Shown: positions 55,130 through 64,000 of the stretch, piece after piece
How positions within the stretch are numbered: position 1 is the stretch's first letter
How the letters are laid out: each line of letters begins with the position of its first letter
Translations under genes and position numbers: made by a program
NCBI RefSeq assembly: GCF_900143285.1
Contig: NZ_FRDN01000014.1
Coordinates: 124,001-188,000 of the forward strand
DNA length: 64,000 nucleotides
Source of the DNA: Desulfitobacterium chlororespirans DSM 11544
GTDB lineage: Bacteria > Bacillota > Desulfitobacteriia > Desulfitobacteriales > Desulfitobacteriaceae
Direction of reading: 5' to 3'
The notes under the pieces: generated by a model
Databases searched by the model: none
What the model was told of the DNA's origin: nothing
Seen by the model: only the letters and a program-made list of their open reading frames with translations

Positions 55130-56227
55130 ATGGAACTTGACAATCATTACATGTCCCGGGCTCTGGAATTGGCAGCCCTGGCTATGGGCAGGACCAGCCC
55201 GAATCCCCTCGTAGGATGTGTCATCGTTAACGATGGCGCTATTGTCGGTGAAGGCTATCATCAAAAAGCCGGCACTCCCCATGCTGAAGTTCACGCTCTG
55301 CAGGCGGCCGGAGAACATGCCCGGGGAGCCACGGCCTATGTCACTTTAGAGCCTTGTTCTCATTTCGGGAAAACCCCTCCCTGTGCCGACGCACTGATTA
55401 AGGCGGGAATCCAACGCGTCGTCGTGGCTATGGTGGATCCCAATCCCTTAGTGGGCGGACAAGGAATCGCCCGCTTGCGGGAAGCCGGCATCCAGGTTGA
55501 TGTGGGGCTTAAAGAAAAGGAAGCCAGGACCTTAAACAAGGGCTTTCTAAAGGCTATACAAACCGGCCTTCCCTTTGTCCTCTACAAATCGGCTTTAACC
55601 CTTGATGGTAAAATAGCGACGGAGTCGGGAGATTCCCAATGGGTTACCAATGAAGCCTCCCGTGCCTATGTCCACCGGCTGCGCGATCGCTTCGATGTGA
55701 TTATGGTGGGCAGTGAAACCGTGCGCCAGGATAATCCTGCTTTGAATTGCCGGATTGGCGAAGGCCGGGACCCGGTGCGCCTGATCGTGGATGGAGCATT
55801 GAAAATTCCTCTGCAAGCCGCCGTACTTGCCTCCTCCTGCACGGCCCCCTGTCTCATCGCAACCACGGCTTCCGCTCCTTTGGATAAACTGGAAGCCTTG
55901 CAAGCTCTGGAGAATGTAGAGGTTTGGCAGTATGATTCACCCCGTTATGTTCCTTTAAAAGACCTGCTGGGGGATTTAGTCAAACGAGGTTGGAACTCCG
56001 TATTGCTGGAGGGCGGCGGTGGGCTGGCCGGCTCCCTGCTCCGCGAACAGCTTATCGATGAGGTGGAGTTTATCTATGCGCCCAAACTCATCGGCGGCAG
56101 AGGCCCTTCCCCTCTGACCGGGCTTGAGCTTCCTTTGATGGCACAGGCGATTCCTTTGGAATTCCTGGAGATCGACGGAGGAACCGGAGATCTTCGGGTC
56201 CGGGCCAAAGTAAATTATGCCGATTAA
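55130..56227 (+). CDS. ribD: Bifunctional riboflavin deaminase/reductase
   Basis: A 365-residue enzyme that deaminates and reduces the pyrimidine intermediate of riboflavin synthesis. The deaminase zinc site is PHAEVHAL ... EPCSHFGKTPPC (N-terminal 140 residues), and the reductase domain holds AGLPFVLYKSALTLDGKIA and LLEGGGGLAGSLL. I prefer the ATG at 55130 (ELDNHYMSRALELA follows, the family start); an in-frame ATG at 55109 has no room for a ribosome site. Confidence 0.93.
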   Translation: MELDNHYMSRALELAALAMGRTSPNPLVGCVIVNDGAIVGEGYHQKAGTPHAEVHALQAAGEHARGATAYVTLEPCSHFGKTPPCADALIKAGIQRVVVAMVDPNPLVGGQGIARLREAGIQVDVGLKEKEARTLNKGFLKAIQTGLPFVLYKSALTLDGKIATESGDSQWVTNEASRAYVHRLRDRFDVIMVGSETVRQDNPALNCRIGEGRDPVRLIVDGALKIPLQAAVLASSCTAPCLIATTASAPLDKLEALQALENVEVWQYDSPRYVPLKDLLGDLVKRGWNSVLLEGGGGLAGSLLREQLIDEVEFIYAPKLIGGRGPSPLTGLELPLMAQAIPLEFLEIDGGTGDLRVRAKVNYAD

Positions 56228-56266
56228 GCAATCATCCGATTAAGCAGTTAAGAGAGGTGAGTGAAC

Positions 56267-56911
56267 ATGTTTACCGGTATCATCGAAGAGTTAGGCAAGG
56301 TAGCGGATCTGAAGGTTCTCCCTGATTCCGCTCAATTGACTCTGGAAGGAACTAAAGTGCTTGAAGGCACCCAAATCGGAGACAGTATCGCCGTCAACGG
56401 TATCTGCCTCACGGTGGTGAAGATGCAGGGAAATTTATTTACCGTGGATGTCATGGCAGAAACTTTAAATAAAACCAATCTTAAAGAATGCAGCCGGGGA
56501 ACGCGGGTCAACCTGGAGCGGGCTCTGCAGCTCTCCACCCGATTGGGCGGCCATCTGGTAAGCGGTCATGTGGACGGAGTGGGCACCATTCAAAAAATCA
56601 CCCCGGTAGGAATTGCCCGGGTCTTTACCATCAAGGCCGCCCCGGAACTTTTAAACTATGTTTTGCCCAAAGGCTCCATCGCCATTGACGGCATTTCCCT
56701 TACCGTGGTGGATCTCCTCCCCCAGGCTTTTACCATATCTCTGATCCCCCATACCCGCCAGGAAACCACTTTGGGCTTTAAAGGCGTGGGTGATATAGTC
56801 AATCTGGAAACCGACCTGATCGGAAAGTATGTGGCACGGTTCATGGAGAAAAAAGAAGCCCCCCCAAAGGATTTATCCATGAGTTTCTTAGCCGAAAACG
56901 GCTTTATCTAG
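56267..56911 (+). CDS. ribE: Riboflavin synthase, alpha chain
   Basis: A 214-residue protein with two lumazine-binding repeats: the first starts MFTGIIEELG with ITGV/VNGICLTV-type words, the second has GHLVSGHVDGVG and AIDGISLTVV. It makes riboflavin from two lumazine molecules. Ribosome site AGAGAGGTG precedes ATG. 39 bases after ribD. Confidence 0.94.
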   Translation: MFTGIIEELGKVADLKVLPDSAQLTLEGTKVLEGTQIGDSIAVNGICLTVVKMQGNLFTVDVMAETLNKTNLKECSRGTRVNLERALQLSTRLGGHLVSGHVDGVGTIQKITPVGIARVFTIKAAPELLNYVLPKGSIAIDGISLTVVDLLPQAFTISLIPHTRQETTLGFKGVGDIVNLETDLIGKYVARFMEKKEAPPKDLSMSFLAENGFI

Positions 56912-56938
56912 GTTAGATTTTAGACAGGAGTGATCAAC

Positions 56939-58147
56939 ATGGAATTTCGCTTTAACACGATTGAAGAAGCCATCGAAGACATTCGCCAAGGCAAAATGAT
57001 TGTCGTTGTGGATGACGAGGAAAGAGAAAATGAAGGGGATCTGCTGATGGCTGCAGAAAGAGCAACCCCTGAGGCGATCAATTTTATGGCCACCTATGGC
57101 CGGGGTTTAATCTGTGTCCCCATGACCGCCGAACGCATTCAAGCCTTAAACCTTGAGCCCATGGTAACCCACAATACGGATCCCCATGGAACTGCCTTTA
57201 CCGTAAGTGTGGATGGCTGCGACTGCACTACGGGAATCTCCGCTTTTGAGCGGGCCAATACGGTAAAAGTCCTGCTTGATCCTCAGAGCCGCCCAGAGAA
57301 TCTCCGCCGTCCCGGACATATCTTCCCTCTTAAAGCCCGGGAAGGAGGCGTCCTGGTCCGTGCCGGTCATACAGAAGGTGCTGTGGACCTTGCCCGCTTG
57401 GCAGGTTTTCAACCGGCTGGGGTCATTTGCGAAATCTTGAAAGACGACGGCACGATGGCAAGGGTTCCCGACCTCATGGAATTTATTAAAAAACACGATC
57501 TCAAAATGGTTACCATTAAAGATCTCATTCATTTCCGACGCCAAAAAGAAAAATTAGTGGAACGGGTGGTCGGCATTGAACTTCCTACAGACTTTGGGGA
57601 CTTCAAAGCAGTGGGCTATCGGAGTTTATTGGATGGACAAGAGCATATTGCCCTGGTCAAGGGGGATGTGGACGATGGTGAGCCGGTGCTGGTAAGAGTC
57701 CACTCAGAATGCCTGACCGGAGATGTTTTTCATTCCCGCCGCTGTGACTGCGGCGAGCAGCTTTCTGCCGCTCTGGAAAGCATTCAAAAAGAAGGCCGGG
57801 GAGTCTTGCTCTATATGCGCCAGGAAGGCCGGGGCATTGGGCTGCTCAATAAGTTGAAGGCCTATAAATTGCAGGAAGAAGGCAAAGATACTGTGGAAGC
57901 TAATCTTGCCTTAGGTTTCCCTGCCGACCTCAGGGATTACGGCGTAGGAGCTCAGATTCTGGTGGACTTAGGCATCCGCAAGGTACGGCTGATGACCAAT
58001 AATCCCCGTAAAATCGTCGGTTTGGAAGGCTATGGCCTGGAGATTCAAGAGCGTGTTTCCATGGAAATGCCGGTTAAACCGGAAAACGAACATTATCTGC
58101 ACACCAAGAAAATTAAACTGGGTCATTACCTGCCCGGCGTTCGTTAA
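56939..58147 (+). CDS. ribBA: Bifunctional DHBP synthase/GTP cyclohydrolase II
   Basis: A 402-residue fusion enzyme supplying both precursors of riboflavin. The N-terminal half (RibB) has [12 protein letters not shown], and the C-terminal half (RibA) has the zinc ligands in [18 protein letters not shown] followed by [17 protein letters not shown] lies 6 bases before the ATG at 56939. Confidence 0.95.
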   Translation: MEFRFNTIEEAIEDIRQGKMIVVVDDEERENEGDLLMAAERATPEAINFMATYGRGLICVPMTAERIQALNLEPMVTHNTDPHGTAFTVSVDGCDCTTGISAFERANTVKVLLDPQSRPENLRRPGHIFPLKAREGGVLVRAGHTEGAVDLARLAGFQPAGVICEILKDDGTMARVPDLMEFIKKHDLKMVTIKDLIHFRRQKEKLVERVVGIELPTDFGDFKAVGYRSLLDGQEHIALVKGDVDDGEPVLVRVHSECLTGDVFHSRRCDCGEQLSAALESIQKEGRGVLLYMRQEGRGIGLLNKLKAYKLQEEGKDTVEANLALGFPADLRDYGVGAQILVDLGIRKVRLMTNNPRKIVGLEGYGLEIQERVSMEMPVKPENEHYLHTKKIKLGHYLPGVR

Positions 58148-58214
58148 TAGTTTAGAGAATGCTTATACTTTAAGAATACTTGTGATTCACGATGATTAGA
58201 AAGGATGAAGAACT

Positions 58215-58679
58215 ATGATGACTTATGAAGGTAAACTGATTGCTGAAGGATTAAAATTTGGGATTGTCGCCGCTCGTTTCAATGAATTTATCACCAACAA
58301 ACTGGTAGGAGGTGCCCTTGACGCCCTCCTCCGCCATGGTGTTGCGGAAAGCGATATTGAAATCGCCTGGGTTCCCGGAGCCTTTGAAATCCCTTTAGTT
58401 GCGCAAAAGATGGCCGAAACCAAAAAATACGATGCCATTATCTGCCTGGGAGCCGTTATTCGCGGTGCCACACCCCATTTTGACTTTGTCAGTGCCGAAG
58501 TAAGCAAAGGGGTGGCCCATGTCGGTTTAGAAGCCAAACTGCCCGTTGTTTTCGGTGTTTTAACCACAGATACCATCGAACAAGCCATTGAGCGGGCCGG
58601 AACAAAAGCCGGCAATAAAGGCTTCGATTCTGCCATCACCGCCATTGAAACCGTCAATCTTTTAAAAATGATTCAATAA
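58215..58679 (+). CDS. ribH: 6,7-dimethyl-8-ribityllumazine synthase
   Basis: A 154-residue subunit of the icosahedral lumazine synthase, with [41 protein letters not shown] and NKGFDSA. It condenses the ribBA product with the ribD product. It is the last gene of the riboswitch-controlled ribD-ribE-ribBA-ribH operon. Confidence 0.95.
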   Translation: MMTYEGKLIAEGLKFGIVAARFNEFITNKLVGGALDALLRHGVAESDIEIAWVPGAFEIPLVAQKMAETKKYDAIICLGAVIRGATPHFDFVSAEVSKGVAHVGLEAKLPVVFGVLTTDTIEQAIERAGTKAGNKGFDSAITAIETVNLLKMIQ

Positions 58680-58816
58680 TAAAAACTTTGATCAATAAAA
58701 ACCTTTGATAATTCGGGATAAAATTGGATAGTTGTCCATAATATGTGCCTTGTCAAAGAAGGTTTATTTTCTTAGACTAAAGACTGAGTCTATATCTTTG
58801 ATAAGGAGATGTGCGC

Positions 58817-59437
58817 ATGACTTCACCTAATACCCTCTTGGCAGACATCGATGCTCAACTTGAAGCCGCGCGCTCTGGCAATCAGGATTCCTTGAATTGG
58901 CTTATTCAATACTATGAACCGGAAATCCGCAAAATTGCCTATAAGTATTTTCTCAATCGAGCCGAATATGATGACTTGCTCCAGGAAGGCCGGATTGCCA
59001 TATACAAAGCCATCGTATCCTACGATCCCAGCTCGGAGATTCCTTTCCTACATTTTCTCCGTATGGTGATTAAGCGCAAGCTCATTGACAGCTTGCGCGC
59101 TCATAACCGGCAGAAACACCTCAATCTCAACGAAGCTTATTCCTTGAATAATGTTTTGGCTGACGATAAGACCGATTCTTTTATAAGCTTTGTGGCCACC
59201 CATGATGATCCTGAAAAAAAGGTGATCGCTTTAGACGAAACCCGCCTTTTTTTACAGGGACTTATGAATGGTTTTTCAGAATTAGAGCTCAAAGTGTTTC
59301 GCTATCATTACCTGATCGGCATGAAGCAGCGGGAAATCACCCAATACCTTGGTGTAAGTTCTAAGTCTCTGGATAATACCATCCAAAGAATACGCCGTAA
59401 AGTGATCGCCTATCGCGACCGCGAAGCAGTCGGTTGA
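58817..59437 (+). CDS. SigH-like stand-alone RNA polymerase sigma factor
   Basis: A 206-residue sigma-70 family protein. Region 2 is at about residues 35-95 (EPEIRKIAYKYF, YDDLLQEGRIAIYKAI) and region 4 at about 145-200 (GMKQREITQYLGVSSKSLDNTIQRIRRK). The size and pattern resemble SigH of low-GC Gram-positives. AAGGAG lies 8 bases before the ATG at 58817. It lacks the region-1 domain of the housekeeping factor. Follows the rib operon, separated by 137 bases. Confidence 0.85.
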   Translation: MTSPNTLLADIDAQLEAARSGNQDSLNWLIQYYEPEIRKIAYKYFLNRAEYDDLLQEGRIAIYKAIVSYDPSSEIPFLHFLRMVIKRKLIDSLRAHNRQKHLNLNEAYSLNNVLADDKTDSFISFVATHDDPEKKVIALDETRLFLQGLMNGFSELELKVFRYHYLIGMKQREITQYLGVSSKSLDNTIQRIRRKVIAYRDREAVG

Positions 59438-59472
59438 ACAAGACTTCTTTCAGTGATAAATCCAGATCATTA

Positions 59473-59516
59473 AGAAATCCCCGAAAATGAACCAATGAAC
59501 ATTTCCGGGGATTTCT
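59473..59516. terminator. Bidirectional terminator
   Basis: Arms of 17 bases at both ends (AAATCCCCG with its complement) sit between the convergent sigma-factor and DUF2007 genes. Confidence 0.75.
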
Positions 59517-59539
59517 TTTTACTTTATTTCTTATTTTAT

Positions 59540-59803
59540 TTAGTGATCACTTTCAATATCGGGGTCCGGGGTATCATCCAGAGCATTTCCCGCTCCCTCG
59601 GCAGCAAGAATCTCCTTGGCATGCTTAAGACAATCCTCAGGCACATAGATCTCGACCCCATTAACAATACCATAGGCCGCCTTCAGATTTCCCAGCCCGG
59701 GATAGGCCTTTTGAGCGGGGATATGCCCCTGCTCAAGCAGACCGCTCACGATATCCGCTTCTACTTCCGTCGTGACATTGGTCAAAAAAACCCACCTATT
59801 CAT
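59540..59803 (-). CDS. DUF2007-like small signalling protein
   Basis: An 87-residue protein of the DUF2007/ putative signal-transducing protein type: WVFLTNVTTEVEADIVSGLLEQGHIPAQ followed by GVEIYVPEDCLKHAKEIL, then an acidic tail. The role is unknown. Its ATG overlaps the end of the upstream small membrane-protein gene (ATGA), so the two are coupled. Confidence 0.75.
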   Translation of the reverse strand: MNRWVFLTNVTTEVEADIVSGLLEQGHIPAQKAYPGLGNLKAAYGIVNGVEIYVPEDCLKHAKEILAAEGAGNALDDTPDPDIESDH

Positions 59804-59979
59804 TCTTTCTTAACTTCCTTCTCATTGCCTTTTTTTGAAGAGAGTCCTCTGTTAATCAAGATGACGACGATCAAGACACCGGTAATGATGAGACGAATGT
59901 TCGGTTCAAGCCGCCCGGAAAAGAAAATAAAAATCATGGCTATAGCAAATATAATCAGATCTGTTTTTGAATTCTTCAT
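59800..59979 (-). CDS. Small membrane protein
   Basis: A 59-residue protein (ATG at 59979, AAGGGAGTG just upstream) with two hydrophobic segments (LIIFAIAMIFIFFSG and LIITGVLIVVILI) and a basic tail. No family recognised. Cotranscribed with the DUF2007-like gene. Confidence 0.65.
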   Translation of the reverse strand: MKNSKTDLIIFAIAMIFIFFSGRLEPNIRLIITGVLIVVILINRGLSSKKGNEKEVKKE

Positions 59980-60064
59980 GGGACACTCCCTTTTGCCAAT
60001 ACTATTCTGCCACAACATGGTGCCAATTCTAGTTTATAGTGTTCCCGGGCAGGATGCAAGCACC

Positions 60065-62659
60065 TTATTCCGACTTTTTAAACAGAAGCTCGCCCTGAGG
60101 GTCAAGTTCGACCAGAACATGATCCCCTTCATGAAGGATTCCCTGCAGGATTTTCATGGCCAAAGGATTTTGGAGGTTTTGCTGGATCACCCTTTTCAGG
60201 GGTCTTGCTCCATAGATCGGATCATAACCTTGTTGAATGATTTTATTTAACGCCGCTTCAGAGAGCTCCAGAGTCATTTTGCGGGGAGCCAGATAATCAC
60301 GCAGCTTATTGATTTGTATCTGCACGATGGAACCAATATGCTCCTGACCGAGTGGGTGGAAAACGATGATTTCATCCAACCGATTCAAAAACTCCGGCCG
60401 GAAATGCAGCCTGAGTTCCTCAGTGACCCGGGAACGCAGCACTTCCTGGGCCGCTCCTGAGGCCGTCAATTCCTGAATCAAGGGGCTGGCGATATTACTG
60501 GTCAGAATGACTACTGTATTCTTAAAATTAACCACCCGTCCTTGCCCGTCGGTTAAACGGCCGTCATCGAGGAGCTGCAGCAACACATTAAAAACATCCC
60601 CATGAGCTTTTTCCACTTCATCAAAGAGGACCACACTATAGGGTTTGCGCCTTACTGCTTCCGTCAGCTGGCCCCCCTCTTCATAGCCTACATACCCCGG
60701 AGGAGCGCCGATCAGGCGGGAAACGGTATGCTTTTCCATATATTCGGACATGTCGATACGCACGATCCCCTGGTCATCATCAAAGAGAAATTCAGCCAAA
60801 GCTTTGGCTAACTCCGTCTTCCCTACCCCTGTGGGGCCGAGAAACAGGAAAGAACCTAAGGGCCGGTTGGGGTCCTGCAGGCCGGCCCGGGATCTGCGGA
60901 CAGCATCGGCTACCGCTTTCACAGCCTCCTCCTGCCCGATCACCCGCTGATGGATGCGCGCTTCCATATGGACCAGTTTATCCATTTCGCTTTCCAAAAG
61001 TTTGGCAACGGGAACCTGGGTCCATTTGGCCACTACTTCGGCAATGTCCTCTTCCCCTACTTCCTGCTTGAGTAAGGTGTTCTTCCGGTTGCGAAGCTGC
61101 TCTTCCAAAGCGTTGAGTTCCTTCTCCAGCTTTGGCAATATGCCATATTGCAGCTCAGCCGCCTTGTTATAATCGAAAGCCTGCTGGGCCTGTTCCATTT
61201 TCAGGCGGTTCTGATCGATGTCTTCCTTGAAGGAGTTGATTCTGGCCAGAACTTCTCTTTCCCCTTGCAGCTGGGCTTCCAGGGCACTGCGTTCTTCTTT
61301 GAGGTTAGCCAGATCTTCTTCAATCTTTTCCAGGCGTTCCTTGCTGCCTTCGTCTTTTTCCTTCTTTAAGGCCTCCCGCTCAATCTCCAGCTGCAGAATC
61401 CGGCGCTTGATTTGATCCAATTCATAGGGGTCACTGGTGATCTCCATACGCATGCGGGCAGCAGCCTCATCAATGAGGTCGATGGCTTTATCCGGCAGGA
61501 AACGATCGCTGATATAGCGGTCGGAAAGAACTGCGGCGGCGATAATCGCTCCATCGGTAATTCTTACGCCATGATGGGTTTCATAGCGTTCTTTGAGCCC
61601 CCGCAAAATGGAGATGGTATCCTCAACACTGGGAGCTCCCACCGTAACCGGCTGAAAGCGCCGTTCCAGAGCGGCATCCTTTTCAATATACTTGCGGTAT
61701 TCATCCAAGGTTGTGGCTCCCACCATATGCAGCTCACCCCGGGCCAGCATGGGTTTAAGCATATTGCCGGCATCCATGGCCCCTTCAGCTGCTCCCGCTC
61801 CCACCACTGTGTGCAGTTCATCGATAAACAGGATGATATCTTCCCGTTCCTGAACCTCTTTAAGCACCGCTTTAAGCCGTTCCTCAAATTCTCCCCGGTA
61901 TTTCGCTCCGGCGATCAAAGAGCCCATATCCAAAGCAATAATCTTCTTATCTTTCACCGATTCGGGAACATCACCACGGACGATCCGCTGTGCCAACCCT
62001 TCGACAATGGCGGTTTTTCCCACACCAGGCTCTCCGATCAGAACAGGGTTGTTCTTGGTCTTGCGGGAGAGAATCTGGATGACGCGGCGAATTTCTTCGT
62101 CCCGGCCGATGACCGGATCAAGTTTTCCCCGGCGGGCTTGTTCGACAAGATTGCGTCCATATTGTTCAAGGGCCCGGAAGGTTCCTTCCGGCGTCTGGCT
62201 CGTCACCCGCTGAGTCCCTCTCACCTCACGCAAAGCCTGCAGCAGCTTCTCCCGATTCAGACCCTCTTGTTTTAAGATTTTCTCCGCTGCTCCCCCGCCT
62301 TGACTGAGAGTCGCCAGCAAAAGATGCTCGGTGCTTACATAGTCATCCTTAAAGGTCTCCATCTCATCATGAGCCGAGACCAACACCGTCCGCAGACGGG
62401 GTGAAACGGTCAGCTGAACATTAGCTCCCATCATGCGCGGGAGGCGATTAACCTCCTGGCGTACTTTTTGAACCAAAGCCCCCACCGGGATATCAAGCTT
62501 GGTCAGGACTTGGGGAACGACCCCCTCTCCCTGTTCCAGGAGAGCTAAAAGCAAGTGCTCAGGCTCCACTTGGCTGTTGCCATTACGCTCCGCCATCGTT
62601 TGCGCTTGAATAATGGCCTCCTGAGATTTTTGGGTAAAGCGGTTCGTATCAAAAGACAT
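60065..62659 (-). CDS. clpB: ATP-dependent disaggregase ClpB
   Basis: A full-length 864-residue Hsp100 disaggregase. Two N-terminal repeats are followed by Walker A1 [13 protein letters not shown] (about residue 200), the coiled-coil middle domain (about 410-530) and Walker A2 [14 protein letters not shown] (about 600). It rescues aggregated proteins with DnaK. A CtsR-type operator overlaps its promoter. GGAGGG lies 7 bases before the ATG. Confidence 0.96.
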   Translation of the reverse strand: MSFDTNRFTQKSQEAIIQAQTMAERNGNSQVEPEHLLLALLEQGEGVVPQVLTKLDIPVGALVQKVRQEVNRLPRMMGANVQLTVSPRLRTVLVSAHDEMETFKDDYVSTEHLLLATLSQGGGAAEKILKQEGLNREKLLQALREVRGTQRVTSQTPEGTFRALEQYGRNLVEQARRGKLDPVIGRDEEIRRVIQILSRKTKNNPVLIGEPGVGKTAIVEGLAQRIVRGDVPESVKDKKIIALDMGSLIAGAKYRGEFEERLKAVLKEVQEREDIILFIDELHTVVGAGAAEGAMDAGNMLKPMLARGELHMVGATTLDEYRKYIEKDAALERRFQPVTVGAPSVEDTISILRGLKERYETHHGVRITDGAIIAAAVLSDRYISDRFLPDKAIDLIDEAAARMRMEITSDPYELDQIKRRILQLEIEREALKKEKDEGSKERLEKIEEDLANLKEERSALEAQLQGEREVLARINSFKEDIDQNRLKMEQAQQAFDYNKAAELQYGILPKLEKELNALEEQLRNRKNTLLKQEVGEEDIAEVVAKWTQVPVAKLLESEMDKLVHMEARIHQRVIGQEEAVKAVADAVRRSRAGLQDPNRPLGSFLFLGPTGVGKTELAKALAEFLFDDDQGIVRIDMSEYMEKHTVSRLIGAPPGYVGYEEGGQLTEAVRRKPYSVVLFDEVEKAHGDVFNVLLQLLDDGRLTDGQGRVVNFKNTVVILTSNIASPLIQELTASGAAQEVLRSRVTEELRLHFRPEFLNRLDEIIVFHPLGQEHIGSIVQIQINKLRDYLAPRKMTLELSEAALNKIIQQGYDPIYGARPLKRVIQQNLQNPLAMKILQGILHEGDHVLVELDPQGELLFKKSE

Positions 62660-62713
62660 GGCAATCCCTCCTTGATCAATGCCTAACTAGTTTTGGTAAA
62701 ATTTTATAGTTCT

Positions 62714-62743
62714 ATTATAGATCCTTTTATCAGCAAAGGTCAA
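62714..62743 (-). promoter_or_regulatory. Promoter of clpB
   Basis: Minus-strand TTGACC (62738-62743) and TATAAT (62714-62719) are 18 bases apart, ending about 50 bases before the clpB start. Confidence 0.75.
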
Positions 62744-62754
62744 TATTGGTCAGA
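62738..62754. promoter_or_regulatory. CtsR-type heat-shock operator
   Basis: On the plus strand GGTCAAT-ATT-GGTCAGA, a close match to the CtsR direct-repeat consensus (GGTCAAA, three bases, GGTCAAA). It covers the -35 region of clpB. A further half site (GGTCAAA) lies nearby at about 62770. Confidence 0.75.
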
Positions 62755-62838
62755 AATAATTCTGATGTTTTTTGACCTTTATATGTTGAAAAACCCCCTA
62801 AGCCTAACCGCCCAGAGGGTAAAAAGATTTCTTAATTC

Positions 62839-64000
62839 TTAATCCTTAATCAGCTCAAGCAAATCCTTTTTCACAGCTTCCAAAGTGGTGGGGAGTTCTT
62901 GTGGGTTAACGCCCCTGATATTGAAATAAAACTTAATTTTCGGCTCTGTTCCTGAAGGACGGGCCATCACAAATCCTCCGCCCTGGAAGGAATAGCGGAT
63001 CACATTGGACTGAGGAAGAGCAAGATCATAACTATGGCAGGGCTCAATCATCCTTCTTCCTTTTCTCAGCTCATAATCGTCAATGCAGGCGATAGCAATT
63101 CCACCGAAGGACTTAACATCGGTCTCACGGAGTTTAACCATCATCTTCTCCATTTGCTCTTTTCCTGCTTTGCCTTCTAATGTAATGGAGATCTGAGCGT
63201 CGATAAAATAACCGTACTTTTCGTAAATTTCCTCCAGAACCTCCAGTAGGGAACGGCCTTCTTCTTCCTGATAGTAGAGAGCGGCTTCCGCCAGCAGGAG
63301 CGCAGCGATCACCGCGTCCTTATCCCGCACAAAATGCCCGGCTAAATAACCATAGCTCTCTTCAAAGCCGAACTGGAAATCTCCGCTGCCCTGAACTTCC
63401 ATTTCCTGCTCTTTCTCGGCGATGAATTTAAAACCGGTGAGAACATTTTCCACCTGGACTCCCAAGTCTTTGACCAGGAGATCCGCCAGATCGGTGGAGG
63501 CAATGGTCTTGATGACGACGGCATTAGGGGGCAGAATACCCAGCCGCTTCTTTTGGGTGAGCAGATAATAGCTCAGGAGGGTCCCCACCTGATTCCCGGT
63601 GAGCTGCCGGTAATCGCCCTGAGGGGTGCGCAGAGCCATGCCCAGACGGTCTGCGTCAGGATCGGTGGCGATTAACATCTGGGCCTTTCTGGCTTTGCCG
63701 TAGCTTTTGGCCAGATCAAAGGTGGAGGGGATTTCTGGATTAGGGTAAGGAACTGTCGTAAACTCCGGATCCGGTTTCTCTTGTTCAGGAACCGTAAATA
63801 CGGAATAGCCCATCTCGGTGAGGATTCTGTTGATCAGCACATTCCCTGCCCCATGCAAGGGAGTATAAACGATGGCCAGATTGCTTCCCTTGGTCCGGGA
63901 AAGCTCCGGATATAAGGCCAGCTCTCTGACCTTGCTCAAATAAACGGCATCGATCTCTTCCCCAATCTCAACCAGCAGTCCCTTGTCCCGGGCTTCCGCC
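62839..64000 (-). CDS. Phosphoglucomutase/phosphomannomutase family (3' part)
   Basis: The gene runs off the right edge; 387 codons of its C-terminal part are present. The frame continues through the end of the window, so the TTG at 63939 is internal. Visible motifs are the metal loop ATDPDADRLG, the sugar-specificity loop FGFEESYGYL and the phosphate site RPSGTEPKIKFYF. The catalytic serine domain lies outside. The enzyme interconverts hexose 1- and 6-phosphates. A weak hairpin with a T run (about 62793-62820) follows. Confidence 0.9.
   Translation of the reverse strand, partial: AEARDKGLLVEIGEEIDAVYLSKVRELALYPELSRTKGSNLAIVYTPLHGAGNVLINRILTEMGYSVFTVPEQEKPDPEFTTVPYPNPEIPSTFDLAKSYGKARKAQMLIATDPDADRLGMALRTPQGDYRQLTGNQVGTLLSYYLLTQKKRLGILPPNAVVIKTIASTDLADLLVKDLGVQVENVLTGFKFIAEKEQEMEVQGSGDFQFGFEESYGYLAGHFVRDKDAVIAALLLAEAALYYQEEEGRSLLEVLEEIYEKYGYFIDAQISITLEGKAGKEQMEKMMVKLRETDVKSFGGIAIACIDDYELRKGRRMIEPCHSYDLALPQSNVIRYSFQGGGFVMARPSGTEPKIKFYFNIRGVNPQELPTTLEAVKKDLLELIKD

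Noticed and set aside
61412-62275. 287-codon plus-strand frame opposite clpB
   Set aside because: It is antisense to a strongly conserved gene and has no family match or ribosome site.

Overview
The window looks like a chromosomal segment of a Gram-positive anaerobe of the Peptococcaceae, most like Desulfitobacterium. This is an inference from content: a complete acetogen-type carbonyl branch of the Wood-Ljungdahl pathway, a ferredoxin-fused FixABCX electron-transfer complex, DnaD/DnaI primosome proteins, a DegS/DegU-like pair, a CtsR-type operator at clpB, strong Shine-Dalgarno sequences and many TTG starts. No prophage, transposase, rRNA or CRISPR array is visible.

Layout. 1-2.8 kb: the end of a CoxE-like VWA gene, a molybdopterin-binding protein behind a Moco riboswitch, and a CRP/FNR regulator. 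2.8-5.4 kb: a small siroheme/4Fe-4S protein, a DMT exporter and its AraC-type neighbour. 5.5-11 kb: three tandem M42 aminopeptidases, a large non-coding repeat (copy A) and a PepV-like dipeptidase. 11-18 kb: a PASTA penicillin-binding protein, a rhomboid protease and fixABCX. 18-24.4 kb: a UPF0182 membrane protein, two envelope proteins and an OsmC protein. 24.5-30 kb: gapA, orphan membrane proteins, a decayed Asp/Asn-rich tract and the dnaD/dnaI pair. 30-36.5 kb: an HD hydrolase, a beta-CASP nuclease, a DegS/DegU-like system, an unknown acidic protein and copy B of the large repeat. 36.5-47.6 kb: the minus-strand acs operon cooC-acsA-acsB-acsC-acsV-cooC-acsD-acsE. 48-52.3 kb: a small unknown gene, DegV and an Opu-type osmoprotectant ABC transporter. 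52.5-54.8 kb: tRNA-Pro(CGG), an ECF sigma/anti-sigma pair and a GNAT enzyme. 54.9-58.7 kb: FMN riboswitch, attenuator and ribD-ribE-ribBA-ribH. 58.8-64 kb: a SigH-like sigma factor, small proteins, clpB and the end of a phosphoglucomutase.

How it works together: the acs operon makes acetyl-CoA from CO2/CO and a methyl group, with two CooC-type nickel-insertion ATPases and a reductive activator for the corrinoid protein. FixABCX could supply low-potential electrons by bifurcation. Riboflavin and molybdenum-cofactor genes are each placed under recognisable metabolite riboswitches.

The most unusual material is non-coding. Two copies of a 0.6-0.76 kb element share nested inverted repeats although loop lengths differ, so a structured RNA is possible. 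A separate 114 bp repeat sits at two convergent gene ends, with a half copy elsewhere.
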